Assembly: GCA_029865675.1 (NCBI GenBank)
Contig: JARXAU010000043.1
Span: 1-21,672 of the forward strand
Direction of reading: 5' to 3'
DNA: 21,672 nt
Origin: Rhodoferax sp.
GTDB taxonomy: Bacteria; Pseudomonadota; Gammaproteobacteria; Burkholderiales; Burkholderiaceae_C
In this document: positions 14,041-21,672 of the stretch, in pieces
How the letters are laid out: each line of letters starts with the position of its first letter
Numbering within the stretch: position 1 is the first letter of the stretch
The notes under the pieces: generated by a model
Seen by the model: only the letters and a program-made list of their open reading frames with translations
What the model was told of the DNA's origin: nothing
Databases searched by the model: none
Program-made: the position numbers and the translations under genes

Positions 14041-14921
14041 AGGTGGCGCTCGGCGGATTCAAGGGTGTTGACGAGCAACATGGTGATGGTCATTGGGCCT
14101 ACGCCGCCTGGCACCGGTGTAATGAAACCTGCTACTTGGCGTACGGCTTCATAGTCAACATCACCGCACAACTTACCCTGGGGGTTGCGGTTCATGCCCA
14201 CATCGATGACCACGGCACCAGGTTTGACCATGTCTGCGGTGAGCACATTGCATTTGCCCACGGCGGCCACGATCACGTCGGCTTGCAATGTCATGGCCTT
14301 GAGGTCCTGTGTGGCGCTGTGGCAGATGGTCACAGTGGCGCTTTTTTGCAGCAAAAGCATAGCCATGGGTTTGCCCACGATATTGCTACGCCCGATCACC
14401 ACCGCATGCTTGCCGCGCAGGTCGTAGCCAATGGATTCAAGCATCTTCATGCAGCCGTAAGGAGTGCACGAAATAAAGCCGGGCTGGCCGACCATCAAGG
14501 CGCCCGCGCTGGCGATATGAAAGCCGTCCACATCTTTTTCCGGTGCAATGGCTTCAATGACCTTGTTGGCGTCGATGTGCGCCGGTACGGGCATTTGGAC
14601 CAGGATGCCGTGAATGCTGGGGTCTTTGTTTAATGCATCGATGCGCGCTAACAGGGCCGCCTCGGTCATGTCTGCGGCATAACGCTCCAAAACCGAGTGC
14701 AGTCCCGAATCCGCGCAGGCCTTCACCTTGTTGCGCACATAAACCGCAGACGCGGGGTTGTCACCCACCAGCAGCACGGCCAGGCCCGGAGTAACGCCCC
14801 GCGCCTTGAGTGCCACAGTGCGGCGCGTAATGTCTTCGCGCAGTTTTGCAGAGAGTGCAACGCCGTCAATGACGGCAGCAGTGTCGGCACTTGCGTTGGA
14901 AGCATTTTGGTTCGTAGTCAT
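14037..14921 (-). CDS. folD: Bifunctional methylenetetrahydrofolate dehydrogenase/cyclohydrolase
   Basis: A 294-residue FolD, which interconverts 5,10-methylene-THF, 5,10-methenyl-THF and 10-formyl-THF in one-carbon metabolism. Catalytic residues are visible in SAVYVRNKVKAC (Y61, K65, equal to Y50 and K54 of E. coli). The substrate segment QMPVP, GRSNIVGKPMA of the NADP site and TPVPGGVGPMT at the C terminus are also clear. About 11 residues at the N terminus (MTTNQNASNASADTA) are extra compared with E. coli. No ribosome-binding site is visible; instead a 12-bp tandem repeat array runs through the start codon and upstream. The reading frame stays open upstream with a Pro/Thr-rich sequence but has no ATG, GTG or TTG. 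It follows the response regulator gene by 91 bp and overlaps prlC by four bases. Confidence 0.97.
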   Translation of the reverse strand: MTTNQNASNASADTAAVIDGVALSAKLREDITRRTVALKARGVTPGLAVLLVGDNPASAVYVRNKVKACADSGLHSVLERYAADMTEAALLARIDALNKDPSIHGILVQMPVPAHIDANKVIEAIAPEKDVDGFHIASAGALMVGQPGFISCTPYGCMKMLESIGYDLRGKHAVVIGRSNIVGKPMAMLLLQKSATVTICHSATQDLKAMTLQADVIVAAVGKCNVLTADMVKPGAVVIDVGMNRNPQGKLCGDVDYEAVRQVAGFITPVPGGVGPMTITMLLVNTLESAERHL

Positions 14922-14991
14922 GGTCGTAGCAATCGTCGTAACAATGGTCGGGCTTATGGTCGGGGGTGTGGTCGGAGTCGAAGTCGGAGTT
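14920..14991. repeat. Six-unit 12-bp degenerate tandem repeat spanning the folD start
   Basis: Six consecutive 12-base units each carry GTCG at offset 4-7 (plus strand): ATGGTCGTAGCA, ATCGTCGTAACA, ATGGTCGGGCTT, ATGGTCGGGGGT, GTGGTCGGAGTC and GAAGTCGGAGTT. The folD start codon, on the minus strand, falls at the right edge of the array as transcribed (14919-14921). The array fills most of the gap to the response regulator gene. Twelve bases is a multiple of the codon length, so the frame upstream of folD stays open across it. Confidence 0.85.
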
Positions 14992-15012
14992 GGATCGCTG
15001 GCATGGGCAATG

Positions 15013-15645
15013 TCACGCTTGTGCCTTCACCGCAGACTGGCCTAGCGCGATTTTCAGCAAATCGGCCACCGTGTTGGCGCTGAGCTTTTCCATGATGTTG
15101 GCGCGGTGCGCCTCCACTGTTTTGATGCTAATGCCCAGATCGTCAGCAATTTGTTTGTTCAGTCGGCCGGCGACGATGCGCTCCAAGACCTGGGATTCAC
15201 GTAACGTCAATTTGGAGAGCAAAGACTCTCGGTTTGCGGCGAGTTGGAACTCCGAGAATGCCTCTTTTGCGTGCTCAAGCATTCGTTCGACCAGCCGCAC
15301 CAGGTCGGGCTCGCTAAATGGTTTTTGTATAAAGTCCATCGCGCCCTTTTTCATGGTGTCCACGGCCATGGGTACGTCGCCATGGCCGGTAATAAACATG
15401 ATGGGCAGAGGGGAGCGGATTTCGATAAGCCGGCTTTGCAACTCAAGGCCAGTCATGCCGCCCATGCGAATGTCAACAATCAGGCAGGCGACCTCGCGGG
15501 CGTCGTAGCGGCTCAAGAATGACTCCGCAGAGTCAAAGCACCTTACGCGGTAGCCTTTGCCTTCAAGCAGCCATTGCAGGGAGTCGCGAACCGCTTCGTC
15601 GTCGTCCACCACATAGACCGTGCCAGTTTTGGGGATCAAACTCAT
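15013..15645 (-). CDS. FixJ-type response regulator (receiver plus LuxR HTH)
   Basis: A 210-residue two-component transcription regulator. The receiver domain has the acidic pocket D14-D16, phospho-acceptor D58 (IVDIRM), the switch threonine in ITGHGD (T86) and K108 in QKPF. The GGMTGLEL and GAMDFIQKPF segments are typical of the FixJ/TtrR/DctR group. The LuxR-type helix-turn-helix spans about residues 146-188 (TLRESQVLERIVAG, then IKTVEAHRANIMEKL). I choose the ATG at 15645; a TTG at 15690 would add 15 residues not seen in the family. The gene is 64 bp downstream of the sensor kinase, its presumed partner. Targets are unknown, though the kinase promoter/aceE intergenic region is an obvious candidate. 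Confidence 0.95.
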   Translation of the reverse strand: MSLIPKTGTVYVVDDDEAVRDSLQWLLEGKGYRVRCFDSAESFLSRYDAREVACLIVDIRMGGMTGLELQSRLIEIRSPLPIMFITGHGDVPMAVDTMKKGAMDFIQKPFSEPDLVRLVERMLEHAKEAFSEFQLAANRESLLSKLTLRESQVLERIVAGRLNKQIADDLGISIKTVEAHRANIMEKLSANTVADLLKIALGQSAVKAQA

Positions 15646-15709
15646 CAGTGCATCCAAATCAATTAGTACTTTTTCATTGCGGCAGGGCAATGTGGCGACG
15701 TTGGCTGTG

Positions 15710-18199
15710 TCAGTTCAGGGGCAACCAGAAGTGAAATCTGCAACCCAAAACTGTCAAATCATTGTAAAGGTTCTCTGCTGCGATACGCCCTTGGTGCGAC
15801 TCGACAATAGACCGGCACAGGCTCAATCCGATTCCCATGCCATCGGCTTTCGTGGAGTAAAAGGCCTCGTACAAGCGCCCCATCACCTCGGGCGCGAGGC
15901 CTTTACCGGTGTCTTGCACGGAGAACTCTAGGCCCCGTCGGCCCTCAAAGTTACGTTTGACCACGCGCAACTCGATGTTCCGCTCAGGCGCAGGCCGCTG
16001 CGCAGCGTCGATGGACTCCGCAGCGTTTCGAAGAAGGTTTACCAGTACCTGTTCGATCAAAATGCGGTCGACGGTGAGCGCAGGGAGATCGTCTTCAATA
16101 AAGCGCACTAGGCGCACATTGAAGCGCCTCAGTTCAATTTCTGCCAACTCTAGCGATTCGCCCACCATGGTTTCGACATCAGCGGGGGCGCGGTTAGGCT
16201 CGCTGCGCTTCACAAAATCACGAATGCGTTGAATGATTTGTCCCGCCCGCTGGGCCTGTTTGGCTGTTTTTTGCAGGGCCCCCAAGAGTTCGGCCTCCGT
16301 GATTTGCCGCCCTTGAATGCGCGAGACCATGCCGTTGCAATAGTTGTTGATTGCGGTAAGCGGTTGATTGAGTTCATGGGCCACGCTGGATGCCATCTCA
16401 CCCATGGTGATCATGCGGCTGGCTGTGCGCGCTTTTTCGGCCTGGGTGGCAGCTTGCTCTTCGGCTATGTGACGCCCGGTAATGTCGGTTGCGATCACCA
16501 TTTGCGCGAGGCGTCCGTCCACCCAGCTCAGGTAACGGGTACGCACCTCCAGCCACTTGCCCAGCGAGGCGACAAATAGTTCAGCACTTTCGCTGTCACT
16601 TTCTGGCAGAGTGCTCAGTGGGAACCCTGCGAAAAGGTCTACATCCTCGGGGTACTCACGGATGGTTTTGGTTTGGGGCATCCCGGCTTCGGCCACCAAT
16701 TGCAAGTGACCGCCGGCCTGGGTGCCAAACCATTGGCGGTACAGTTTGTTGGCAAACACCAGCTCGTCGCTGCCCAGCGGCGCCACCGAAATGGAGGCGT
16801 CTAGCGCCTCTAGCACGGTGGTAAACCGCAGGTGCGAGGCGGTTAGCTGTTCACGTACGCGGTTGGGCTCGGTGATGTCGGTCATGGAGGTGACCCAACC
16901 GGTTTGCGCACCCAAAGCGTCGATAAGCGGCGCCACATAAAGCCGAGCGTCAAACAAGGTGCCGTCGCGTCGCTTGACGCGCACCTGGACGCCACCTTGC
17001 TGTGTTTTGCCTGCAAGCTCCTGGTCCAGCAAGACGGTCAACTGCTCGCGGTCGCTTTCGGGCCAATACGGAAAAGGAGCGGTGCGCCCCACCAGTTCGG
17101 ATTCACGCCAACCCGTCATCATGCAAAACGCCGCGTTGACGTAGGTGATACGGCCTTGCAAGTCCATGGCGCGCATGCCGGTGAGGATGGAATTCTCCAT
17201 CGCCCGGCGAAAGTTGGTTTCGGACTGAAGCGCTTGCTGGGCTTGGAGTCGCTTGCGGGTGTGGCGCCAGTTGGCGACGAGCATCCAGGTGGTCATAAGG
17301 CTCAAAGCGCTTACCAGCCAAAACAGCCCGCTTCCCACCAGCCCCAACGAGGCCCGATAGGCCTGGGCATGGATCACCAAGTCTGACCCAACAGGAGAAA
17401 CCGGCATAAAGTAAGTGTTGGCCTTGCGCCGCCAAGGTACGAGTCCCTCGCTGCCCTTGGGAGCCAAACCAACGCCTGCCAGTACAGCACCTTTTGCATC
17501 TTGCAGCGACACCGCGTAACGGGCGGACACCTCACTCGGTATGCCGTGCCGGTACAAACCGTCGATGGAAAACTCCGCCAACAGCACGCCTTTGAAAATG
17601 CCCTGATCCGTCAGCGGGATAAAAAGTTGCAACAAGGGCGTGGAGTCACCGGTCTTCGGGCGTTGCAGATACACGGCCTGTCGCGTTTCGCGCGCTCGTT
17701 TGATGCCCTTGCTTGCATCGACCTCCAGCACCTCCCCGCCCTGCGTTGGGTTTTGATAAATCCAAGTGGCAGTTGAGCCTGTGCTGGCTTGAACCCTGTT
17801 TTGCCCGTCCAACCAAGCGGCACCTTGGAGTTCTGGGTGTTGGTTGAGCAGGCTTGCGATCCCGGTACGAAATCCGTCACCGTTGGCTTCTTGCTTGGAC
17901 AGGGACCGCGCAATGCGCGAAAGTTGCTCCTGGCGTTCCAGGAGCCGCAGACGCAAGCGCTGTTGGGTGTATTCCACATCACGTTGAACGGCTTCTTGCT
18001 CCCGGTCCATTTCCTCCATTTGCAGATATCCCAGGGCGGCCACGATAGCAACCATGAAAACCACCACTGCGGCAAGCGGTGCCAGCATGGCAAACCTGTC
18101 TTGGCGGGACGGTGTCAGCCTGCGCCACCAACCCAGGGTTTTGCGTGTTGCCGGGATGCCTACGCGGCCTGGGAGTTTGATGAGATCGACGAATTGCAT
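15710..18199 (-). CDS. Membrane PAS sensor histidine kinase
   Basis: An 829-residue sensor kinase. From the N terminus there is a membrane segment (about residues 38-58), a periplasmic sensor region of about 230 residues that resembles Cache-type domains, and a second membrane segment (about 288-310). Two PAS domains follow; the first begins ENSILTGMRAMDLQGRITYVN. Next come the dimerisation/phospho-acceptor domain with H608 (SVAHELNQPLTAINNYCNG) and an ATPase domain with N-box NLLRNAAES, G1 DTGKGL and G2 GMGIGLSL. The H-box and FixJ-type partner place it near the FixL/DctS/TtrS kinases. No haem-binding PAS signature was identified. I prefer the ATG at 18199 to a GTG at 18220; neither has a clear ribosome-binding site. 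The ligand is unknown. It is divergent from aceE, 152 bp away. Confidence 0.93.
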   Translation of the reverse strand: MQFVDLIKLPGRVGIPATRKTLGWWRRLTPSRQDRFAMLAPLAAVVVFMVAIVAALGYLQMEEMDREQEAVQRDVEYTQQRLRLRLLERQEQLSRIARSLSKQEANGDGFRTGIASLLNQHPELQGAAWLDGQNRVQASTGSTATWIYQNPTQGGEVLEVDASKGIKRARETRQAVYLQRPKTGDSTPLLQLFIPLTDQGIFKGVLLAEFSIDGLYRHGIPSEVSARYAVSLQDAKGAVLAGVGLAPKGSEGLVPWRRKANTYFMPVSPVGSDLVIHAQAYRASLGLVGSGLFWLVSALSLMTTWMLVANWRHTRKRLQAQQALQSETNFRRAMENSILTGMRAMDLQGRITYVNAAFCMMTGWRESELVGRTAPFPYWPESDREQLTVLLDQELAGKTQQGGVQVRVKRRDGTLFDARLYVAPLIDALGAQTGWVTSMTDITEPNRVREQLTASHLRFTTVLEALDASISVAPLGSDELVFANKLYRQWFGTQAGGHLQLVAEAGMPQTKTIREYPEDVDLFAGFPLSTLPESDSESAELFVASLGKWLEVRTRYLSWVDGRLAQMVIATDITGRHIAEEQAATQAEKARTASRMITMGEMASSVAHELNQPLTAINNYCNGMVSRIQGRQITEAELLGALQKTAKQAQRAGQIIQRIRDFVKRSEPNRAPADVETMVGESLELAEIELRRFNVRLVRFIEDDLPALTVDRILIEQVLVNLLRNAAESIDAAQRPAPERNIELRVVKRNFEGRRGLEFSVQDTGKGLAPEVMGRLYEAFYSTKADGMGIGLSLCRSIVESHQGRIAAENLYNDLTVLGCRFHFWLPLN

Positions 18200-18203
18200 T
18201 GAG

Positions 18204-18230
18204 AGAGTGTAGGGGGACACTCTGGGGACA
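18204..18230. promoter_or_regulatory. Dyad and direct repeats in the sensor kinase leader (operator candidate)
   Basis: AGAGTGT (18204-18210) and ACACTCT (18217-18223) form perfect 7-bp arms around a six-base spacer. Overlapping this, GGGGACA occurs at 18213-18219 and again at 18224-18230, exactly one helical turn (11 bp) apart. The element lies between the predicted kinase promoter and its ATG. It could bind a regulator or form a hairpin in the leader RNA. Confidence 0.5.
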
Positions 18231-18247
18231 AAAAAGCGCTTCAGCGC

Positions 18248-18294
18248 CTAAAATTTCATATTATAAAATCGTAAAGCATTATTTGAAATTTTAG
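18248..18294. repeat. Perfect 11-bp inverted repeat in the kinase/aceE intergenic region
   Basis: CTAAAATTTCA (18248-18258) and its exact reverse complement TGAAATTTTAG (18284-18294) are separated by 25 bases of A+T-rich DNA. The arms sit around the predicted kinase promoter, and the right arm is about 60 bp from the aceE start. Just to the left, GCGCT and AGCGC (18236-18247) form a second short dyad. Confidence 0.8.
18260..18287 (-). promoter_or_regulatory. Candidate sigma-70 promoter for the sensor kinase operon
   Basis: On the minus strand TTCAAA (-35, 18282-18287) and a consensus TATAAT (-10, 18260-18265) are 16 bases apart. Transcription would begin near 18253, inside the left arm of the 11-bp inverted repeat, giving a leader of about 54 bases. 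Being in A+T-rich DNA, the match could partly be chance. Confidence 0.5.
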
Positions 18295-18342
18295 AAAAAT
18301 TGTGAGAAACTTCTGCAAACGAACATAAACCACCAAGCCGCG

Positions 18343-18347
18343 AGGAG
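18343..18347 (+). promoter_or_regulatory. Ribosome-binding site of aceE
   Basis: AGGAG is placed four bases before the ATG at 18352, in good agreement with strong translation of a core metabolic gene. Confidence 0.75.
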
Positions 18348-18351
18348 CGCT

Positions 18352-21087
18352 ATGACCCACCCAGTCCCTACTTCAAACTCGTCCATATCCTTCCAGGCCG
18401 GGAACGACACCGACGCCCAAGAAACCCGCGAATGGATGGACGCCCTGTCCGCCGTCATCGAGGCCGAAGGCCCCGAGCGCGCCCACTTCTTGCTGGAGCA
18501 ACTGCTCGAGCATGCCCGGCAAAAAAGCATTGATATGCCGTTCTCGGCCACCACGGGTTACGTCAACACCATCGAGACCGAGCAACAAGAACACGCCCCC
18601 GGCAACCTCGAGATAGAAGAGCGCCTGCGCGCCTACATGCGCTGGAACGCCATGGCCATGGTCGTCAAAGCCAACCGGCACCATCCCGTAGACGGCGGCG
18701 ACCTAGGCGGCCACATTGGCTCTTTTGCCTCGCTGGCGAGCCTGTTTGGCGCGGGCTTTAACCACTTTTGGCACGCCGAGAGTGAGAACCATGGCGGCGA
18801 CTGCCTGTACATCCAAGGTCATGTGTCGCCCGGCGTCTATGCCCGTGCGTACTTGGAAGGCCGCTTGACGGAAGAGCAGTTGCTCAACTTCCGCCAAGAA
18901 GTGGACGGCAAGGGCCTGTCCAGCTACCCGCACCCCAAGCTGATGCCTGAGTTTTGGCAGTTTCCTACCGTGTCCATGGGTCTGGGGCCGCTGATGGCGA
19001 TTTACCAGGCCCGCTTTTTGAAATACCTGCACGCACGCGGCATTGCGAACACCGAAAACCGCAAGGTCTGGGTGTTTTGCGGTGACGGGGAGATGGACGA
19101 GGTGGAGTCGCTCGGCGCCATCGGTCTGGCAGCGCGCGAGGGCCTGGACAACCTGATCTTCGTGATCAACTGCAACCTGCAGCGCCTGGACGGCCCGGTG
19201 CGCGGCAACGGCAAGATTGTCCAAGAGCTGGAAGGTGAATTCAGGGGTTCGGGCTGGAACGTCATCAAGCTCTTGTGGGGCAGCAGCTGGGACCCGCTGC
19301 TGGCGCGCGACAAAGACGGCGCGCTGCGCAAGCTGATGATGGACACGCTGGACGGCGACTACCAGGCCATGAAGGCCAACGACGGTGCCTATGTGCGCAA
19401 ACACTTCTTTGGCAAAGACCCGCGCACCCTGGCCATGGTCGCGCACATGAGCGACGACGAGATCTTTGAGCTGCGCCGCGGTGGCCATGACTCCAAAAAG
19501 GTGTATGCCGCGTACCACAGCGCGGTGAACCACAAGGGCCAGCCCACGGTGCTGCTGATCAAGACCGTCAAGGGCTTTGGCATGGGCAAGAGCGGCGAAG
19601 GCAAAAACAATGTCCACCAGACCAAAAAGCTGACCGACGAAGACATCAAGGCCTTTCGCGACCGCTTCAACATCCCGGTGCCTGACAGCCAGATTGCGGA
19701 CATTCCCTTCTACAAACCTGCCGACGACACGCCGGAGATGCAGTACCTGCACGAGCGGCGCAAGGCCCTGGGTGGCTATTTGCCCCACCGCCGCACCAAG
19801 TCAGACGAGCAGTTCACCGTGCCATCGCTGGACACCTTCAAGTCGGTGATGGACCCTACGCCCGAGGGGCGCGAGATTTCCACCACCCAAGCCTATGTGC
19901 GCTTTTTGACCACGTTGCTGCGCGACCAGGCCTTAGGGCCACGTGTAGTGCCGATTTTGGTGGACGAGGCACGTACTTTTGGCATGGAAGGCTTGTTCCG
20001 CCAAATTGGCATTTACAACCCCGCAGGCCAGCAATACACCCCGGTGGACAAAGACCAGGTGATGTACTACCGCGAAGACAAGGCCGGTCAAATACTGCAA
20101 GAAGGCATTAACGAAGCCGGCGGCATGAGCAGCTGGATTGCAGCGGCCACCAGTTACAGCACCAGCAACCGCATCATGTTGCCGTTTTATGTGTACTACT
20201 CGATGTTTGGCTTTCAGCGCATTGGCGACCTGGCCTGGGCTGCGGGTGACATGCAGGCGCGCGGCTTCTTGCTCGGCGGCACCTCGGGGCGCACCACTCT
20301 CAACGGCGAAGGCCTGCAGCACGAAGACGGGCACAGCCACATCATGGCGGGCACCATCCCCAACTGCGTGAGCTACGACCCGACTTTTGCGCACGAAGTG
20401 GGCGTCATCCTGCACCACGGCTTGAAGCGTATGGTGGAAAAGCAAGACAACGTCTTTTATTACCTGACGCTGCTGAACGAAAACTACGCCATGCCCGGCC
20501 TGTCCGCAGGCACGGAAGAGCAAATCATTAAAGGCATGTACCTGTGCCGCCCAGGAGCGGCGCCTGCCAAGGGCGCTAAAGACGGCCAGCGCGTGCAACT
20601 GCTCGGCTCGGGCACGATTCTGCGTGAGTCAATTGCCGCGCAAGAACTGCTAACTGCCGATTGGGGCATCCAGGCCGATGTGTGGAGCTGCCCCAGCTTT
20701 AACGAGCTGACCCGCGACGGCCAGGACGCGGAGCGCTTCAACCTGCTGCACCCGCTGGAGGCACCACGCGTGTCTTTTGTTGGCCAGCAACTTGAAAAGC
20801 ACACCGGCCCGGTGGTGGCGTCTACCGACTATATGAAGGCGTATGCGGAGCAGATTCGCCCCTTTATCCCCAAGGGTCGCACCTACAAGGTGCTGGGCAC
20901 CGACGGCTTTGGCCGCAGCGACTTCCGCAGCAAGCTGCGCGAGCACTTCGAGGTCAACCGCCACTACATTGTGGTCGCCGCGCTCAAGGCGCTGAGCGAA
21001 GACGGCCATATGCCGGCAGCCAAAGTGGCCGAGGCGATTGCCAAGTACGGCATCAAGGCCGACAAGATCAACCCGCTGTACGCATAA
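18352..21087 (+). CDS. aceE: Pyruvate dehydrogenase E1 component (homodimeric type)
   Basis: A 911-residue thiamine diphosphate enzyme that decarboxylates pyruvate and passes the acetyl group to the lipoyl domains of AceF. It is close in length to E. coli AceE (887). The N-terminal segment (ETREWMDALSAVIEAEGPERAHFLL) is the region that binds E2 in E. coli. The ThDP motif runs from GDGEMDE (residues 244-250) to NCNLQRLDGPV (N273). The segments FQGHISP-like IQGHVSPGVYARAYLEGRLT and SSYPHPKLMPEFWQFPTVSMG are nearly invariant in the family. No disruption is seen. aceF begins 19 bp after the stop, so the two form an operon; an lpd gene would be expected beyond the window. The promoter must lie in the 152-bp divergent region. 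Confidence 0.98.
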   Translation: MTHPVPTSNSSISFQAGNDTDAQETREWMDALSAVIEAEGPERAHFLLEQLLEHARQKSIDMPFSATTGYVNTIETEQQEHAPGNLEIEERLRAYMRWNAMAMVVKANRHHPVDGGDLGGHIGSFASLASLFGAGFNHFWHAESENHGGDCLYIQGHVSPGVYARAYLEGRLTEEQLLNFRQEVDGKGLSSYPHPKLMPEFWQFPTVSMGLGPLMAIYQARFLKYLHARGIANTENRKVWVFCGDGEMDEVESLGAIGLAAREGLDNLIFVINCNLQRLDGPVRGNGKIVQELEGEFRGSGWNVIKLLWGSSWDPLLARDKDGALRKLMMDTLDGDYQAMKANDGAYVRKHFFGKDPRTLAMVAHMSDDEIFELRRGGHDSKKVYAAYHSAVNHKGQPTVLLIKTVKGFGMGKSGEGKNNVHQTKKLTDEDIKAFRDRFNIPVPDSQIADIPFYKPADDTPEMQYLHERRKALGGYLPHRRTKSDEQFTVPSLDTFKSVMDPTPEGREISTTQAYVRFLTTLLRDQALGPRVVPILVDEARTFGMEGLFRQIGIYNPAGQQYTPVDKDQVMYYREDKAGQILQEGINEAGGMSSWIAAATSYSTSNRIMLPFYVYYSMFGFQRIGDLAWAAGDMQARGFLLGGTSGRTTLNGEGLQHEDGHSHIMAGTIPNCVSYDPTFAHEVGVILHHGLKRMVEKQDNVFYYLTLLNENYAMPGLSAGTEEQIIKGMYLCRPGAAPAKGAKDGQRVQLLGSGTILRESIAAQELLTADWGIQADVWSCPSFNELTRDGQDAERFNLLHPLEAPRVSFVGQQLEKHTGPVVASTDYMKAYAEQIRPFIPKGRTYKVLGTDGFGRSDFRSKLREHFEVNRHYIVVAALKALSEDGHMPAAKVAEAIAKYGIKADKINPLYA

Positions 21088-21106
21088 AGCCCAGGGAGAC
21101 ACAAGA

Positions 21107-21672
21107 ATGGCAACGATTGAGATACACGTCCCCGACATTGGGGATTTTGATGAAGTGACCGTGATTGAACTCATGGTCAAAGTGGGCGACACGGTGCGCG
21201 CCGAGCAAAGCCTGATTACCGTGGAGTCGGACAAGGCGTCGATGGAAATTCCGTCCTCGTCGGCGGGGGTGGTCAAGGAAGTGAAGGTCGCACTGGGCGA
21301 CAAGGTCAAGCAGGGTTCGCTGGTTTTGATGCTGGAGGTGGCGGGTACCGCTGCTGCGGCCCCAGCGCCCGCGCCCGCCGCTGCTGTAGTGGCAGCAACT
21401 GTAGCTGCCGCCGTGGTAGCGACTGCGCCAGCCCCAGCCCCGGCGGTAGTGGAGATGCGCATCCCCGATATTGGCGACTTCAAGGACGTGACCGTTATTG
21501 AAATTTTGGTCAAACCTGGCGACACCGTGGCGGCAGAGCAAAGCCTGATTACCGTGGAGTCTGACAAGGCCTCCATGGAAATCCCGTCCCCCGCTGCCGG
21601 TGTGGTCCAGTCTCTGGCCGTGAAGCTGGGCGACAAGGTCAATATTGGCGACTTGGTCGGTATGTTGTTGGG
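21107..21672 (+). CDS. aceF: Dihydrolipoamide acetyltransferase, E2 of pyruvate dehydrogenase (5' part)
   Basis: The first 188 complete codons of the E2 subunit, which carries acetyl groups on lipoyl arms and transfers them to CoA. It is open to the window end. Two lipoyl domains are visible: residues 1 to about 79 with the lipoylated lysine K43 in ESDKAS, and about 115 onward with K154 in the same motif. They are joined by a flexible Ala/Pro/Val linker (about 81-114), as is usual for Gram-negative E2. The peripheral-subunit-binding and catalytic domains must lie downstream. AGGGAG eight bases before the ATG serves as ribosome-binding site. The two lipoyl domains share nearly identical DNA around the lipoylation site. 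Confidence 0.97.
   Translation, partial: MATIEIHVPDIGDFDEVTVIELMVKVGDTVRAEQSLITVESDKASMEIPSSSAGVVKEVKVALGDKVKQGSLVLMLEVAGTAAAAPAPAPAAAVVAATVAAAVVATAPAPAPAVVEMRIPDIGDFKDVTVIEILVKPGDTVAAEQSLITVESDKASMEIPSPAAGVVQSLAVKLGDKVNIGDLVGMLL
21203..21570 (+). repeat. Near-identical DNA repeat in the two lipoyl domains of aceF
   Basis: The 35 bases at 21203-21237 recur at 21536-21570 with one mismatch, 333 bp (111 codons) apart. They encode EQSLITVESDKA, including the lipoylated lysine. The identity at synonymous sites suggests recent duplication or gene conversion between the domains. Confidence 0.9.

Noticed and set aside
14758..15045. Plus-strand frame with a hydrophobic Val/Gly-rich stretch, like a small membrane protein
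   Set aside because: The stretch is a translation of the 12-bp repeat array, and the frame runs antisense through folD and the response regulator gene.
18703..19788. 361-residue minus-strand open frame inside aceE
   Set aside because: It is antisense to an intact, highly conserved aceE and shows no domain.
20650..21642. 330-residue minus-strand open frame over the aceE/aceF junction
   Set aside because: Its repetitive composition mirrors the aceF lipoyl repeats and Ala/Pro linker on the other strand.

Overview
The window looks like chromosomal DNA of a betaproteobacterium, most likely Burkholderiales/Comamonadaceae (Rhodoferax or Polaromonas type). This is inferred from the high G+C, the homodimeric AceE next to an AceF with tandem lipoyl domains, the FixL/FixJ-type two-component pair beside folD and prlC, and the codon style. 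No rRNA, tRNA, CRISPR array or insertion sequence was recognised.

Layout. (1) Positions 2-1876 (+): the 3' half of a type III restriction endonuclease (Res), then a small MNT-type nucleotidyltransferase without its usual HEPN partner. (2) 1904-6162 (-): a complete polar amino acid ABC importer, transcribed as binding lipoprotein, permease, permease, AstE/AspA-like zinc hydrolase, ATPase. A strong hairpin-plus-T-tract terminator lies after the binding protein gene, and a sigma-54-like -24/-12 element lies upstream of it. (3) 6531-9886 (+): an oligopeptide-type ABC permease with a long N-terminal extension and a fused double ATPase. The partner permease and binding protein are not beside it. 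(4) 10110-11871 (+): a small accessory cluster of a cupin protein, a HigA-like XRE regulator without a toxin, and a Bro-N antirepressor-like protein. The last contains a striking G8/C8 palindrome inside its coding sequence. (5) 11977-18199 (-): a PAS sensor kinase, a FixJ/LuxR response regulator, folD and prlC, in transcription order. folD and prlC overlap by four bases. A six-unit 12-bp tandem repeat spans the folD start. (6) 18352-21672 (+): aceE and the start of aceF (pyruvate dehydrogenase E1 and E2), divergent from the sensor kinase across an A+T-rich regulatory region rich in dyads.

How it fits together. The right half is core metabolism (pyruvate dehydrogenase, C1-folate, peptide turnover) with a two-component system placed so that it could control the divergent aceEF operon; that control is inferred. 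The centre is nutrient import: an amino acid importer whose operon carries a hydrolase that could process the imported compound, and an incomplete-looking peptide importer. The left edge and the 10.1-11.9 kb block are accessory genes linked to defence or prophage. The least ordinary sequence signals are the 12-bp repeat array at folD, the G8/C8 palindrome in the Bro-N gene, the dyads between kinase and aceE, and the sigma-54-like element with the internal terminator in the amino acid operon.
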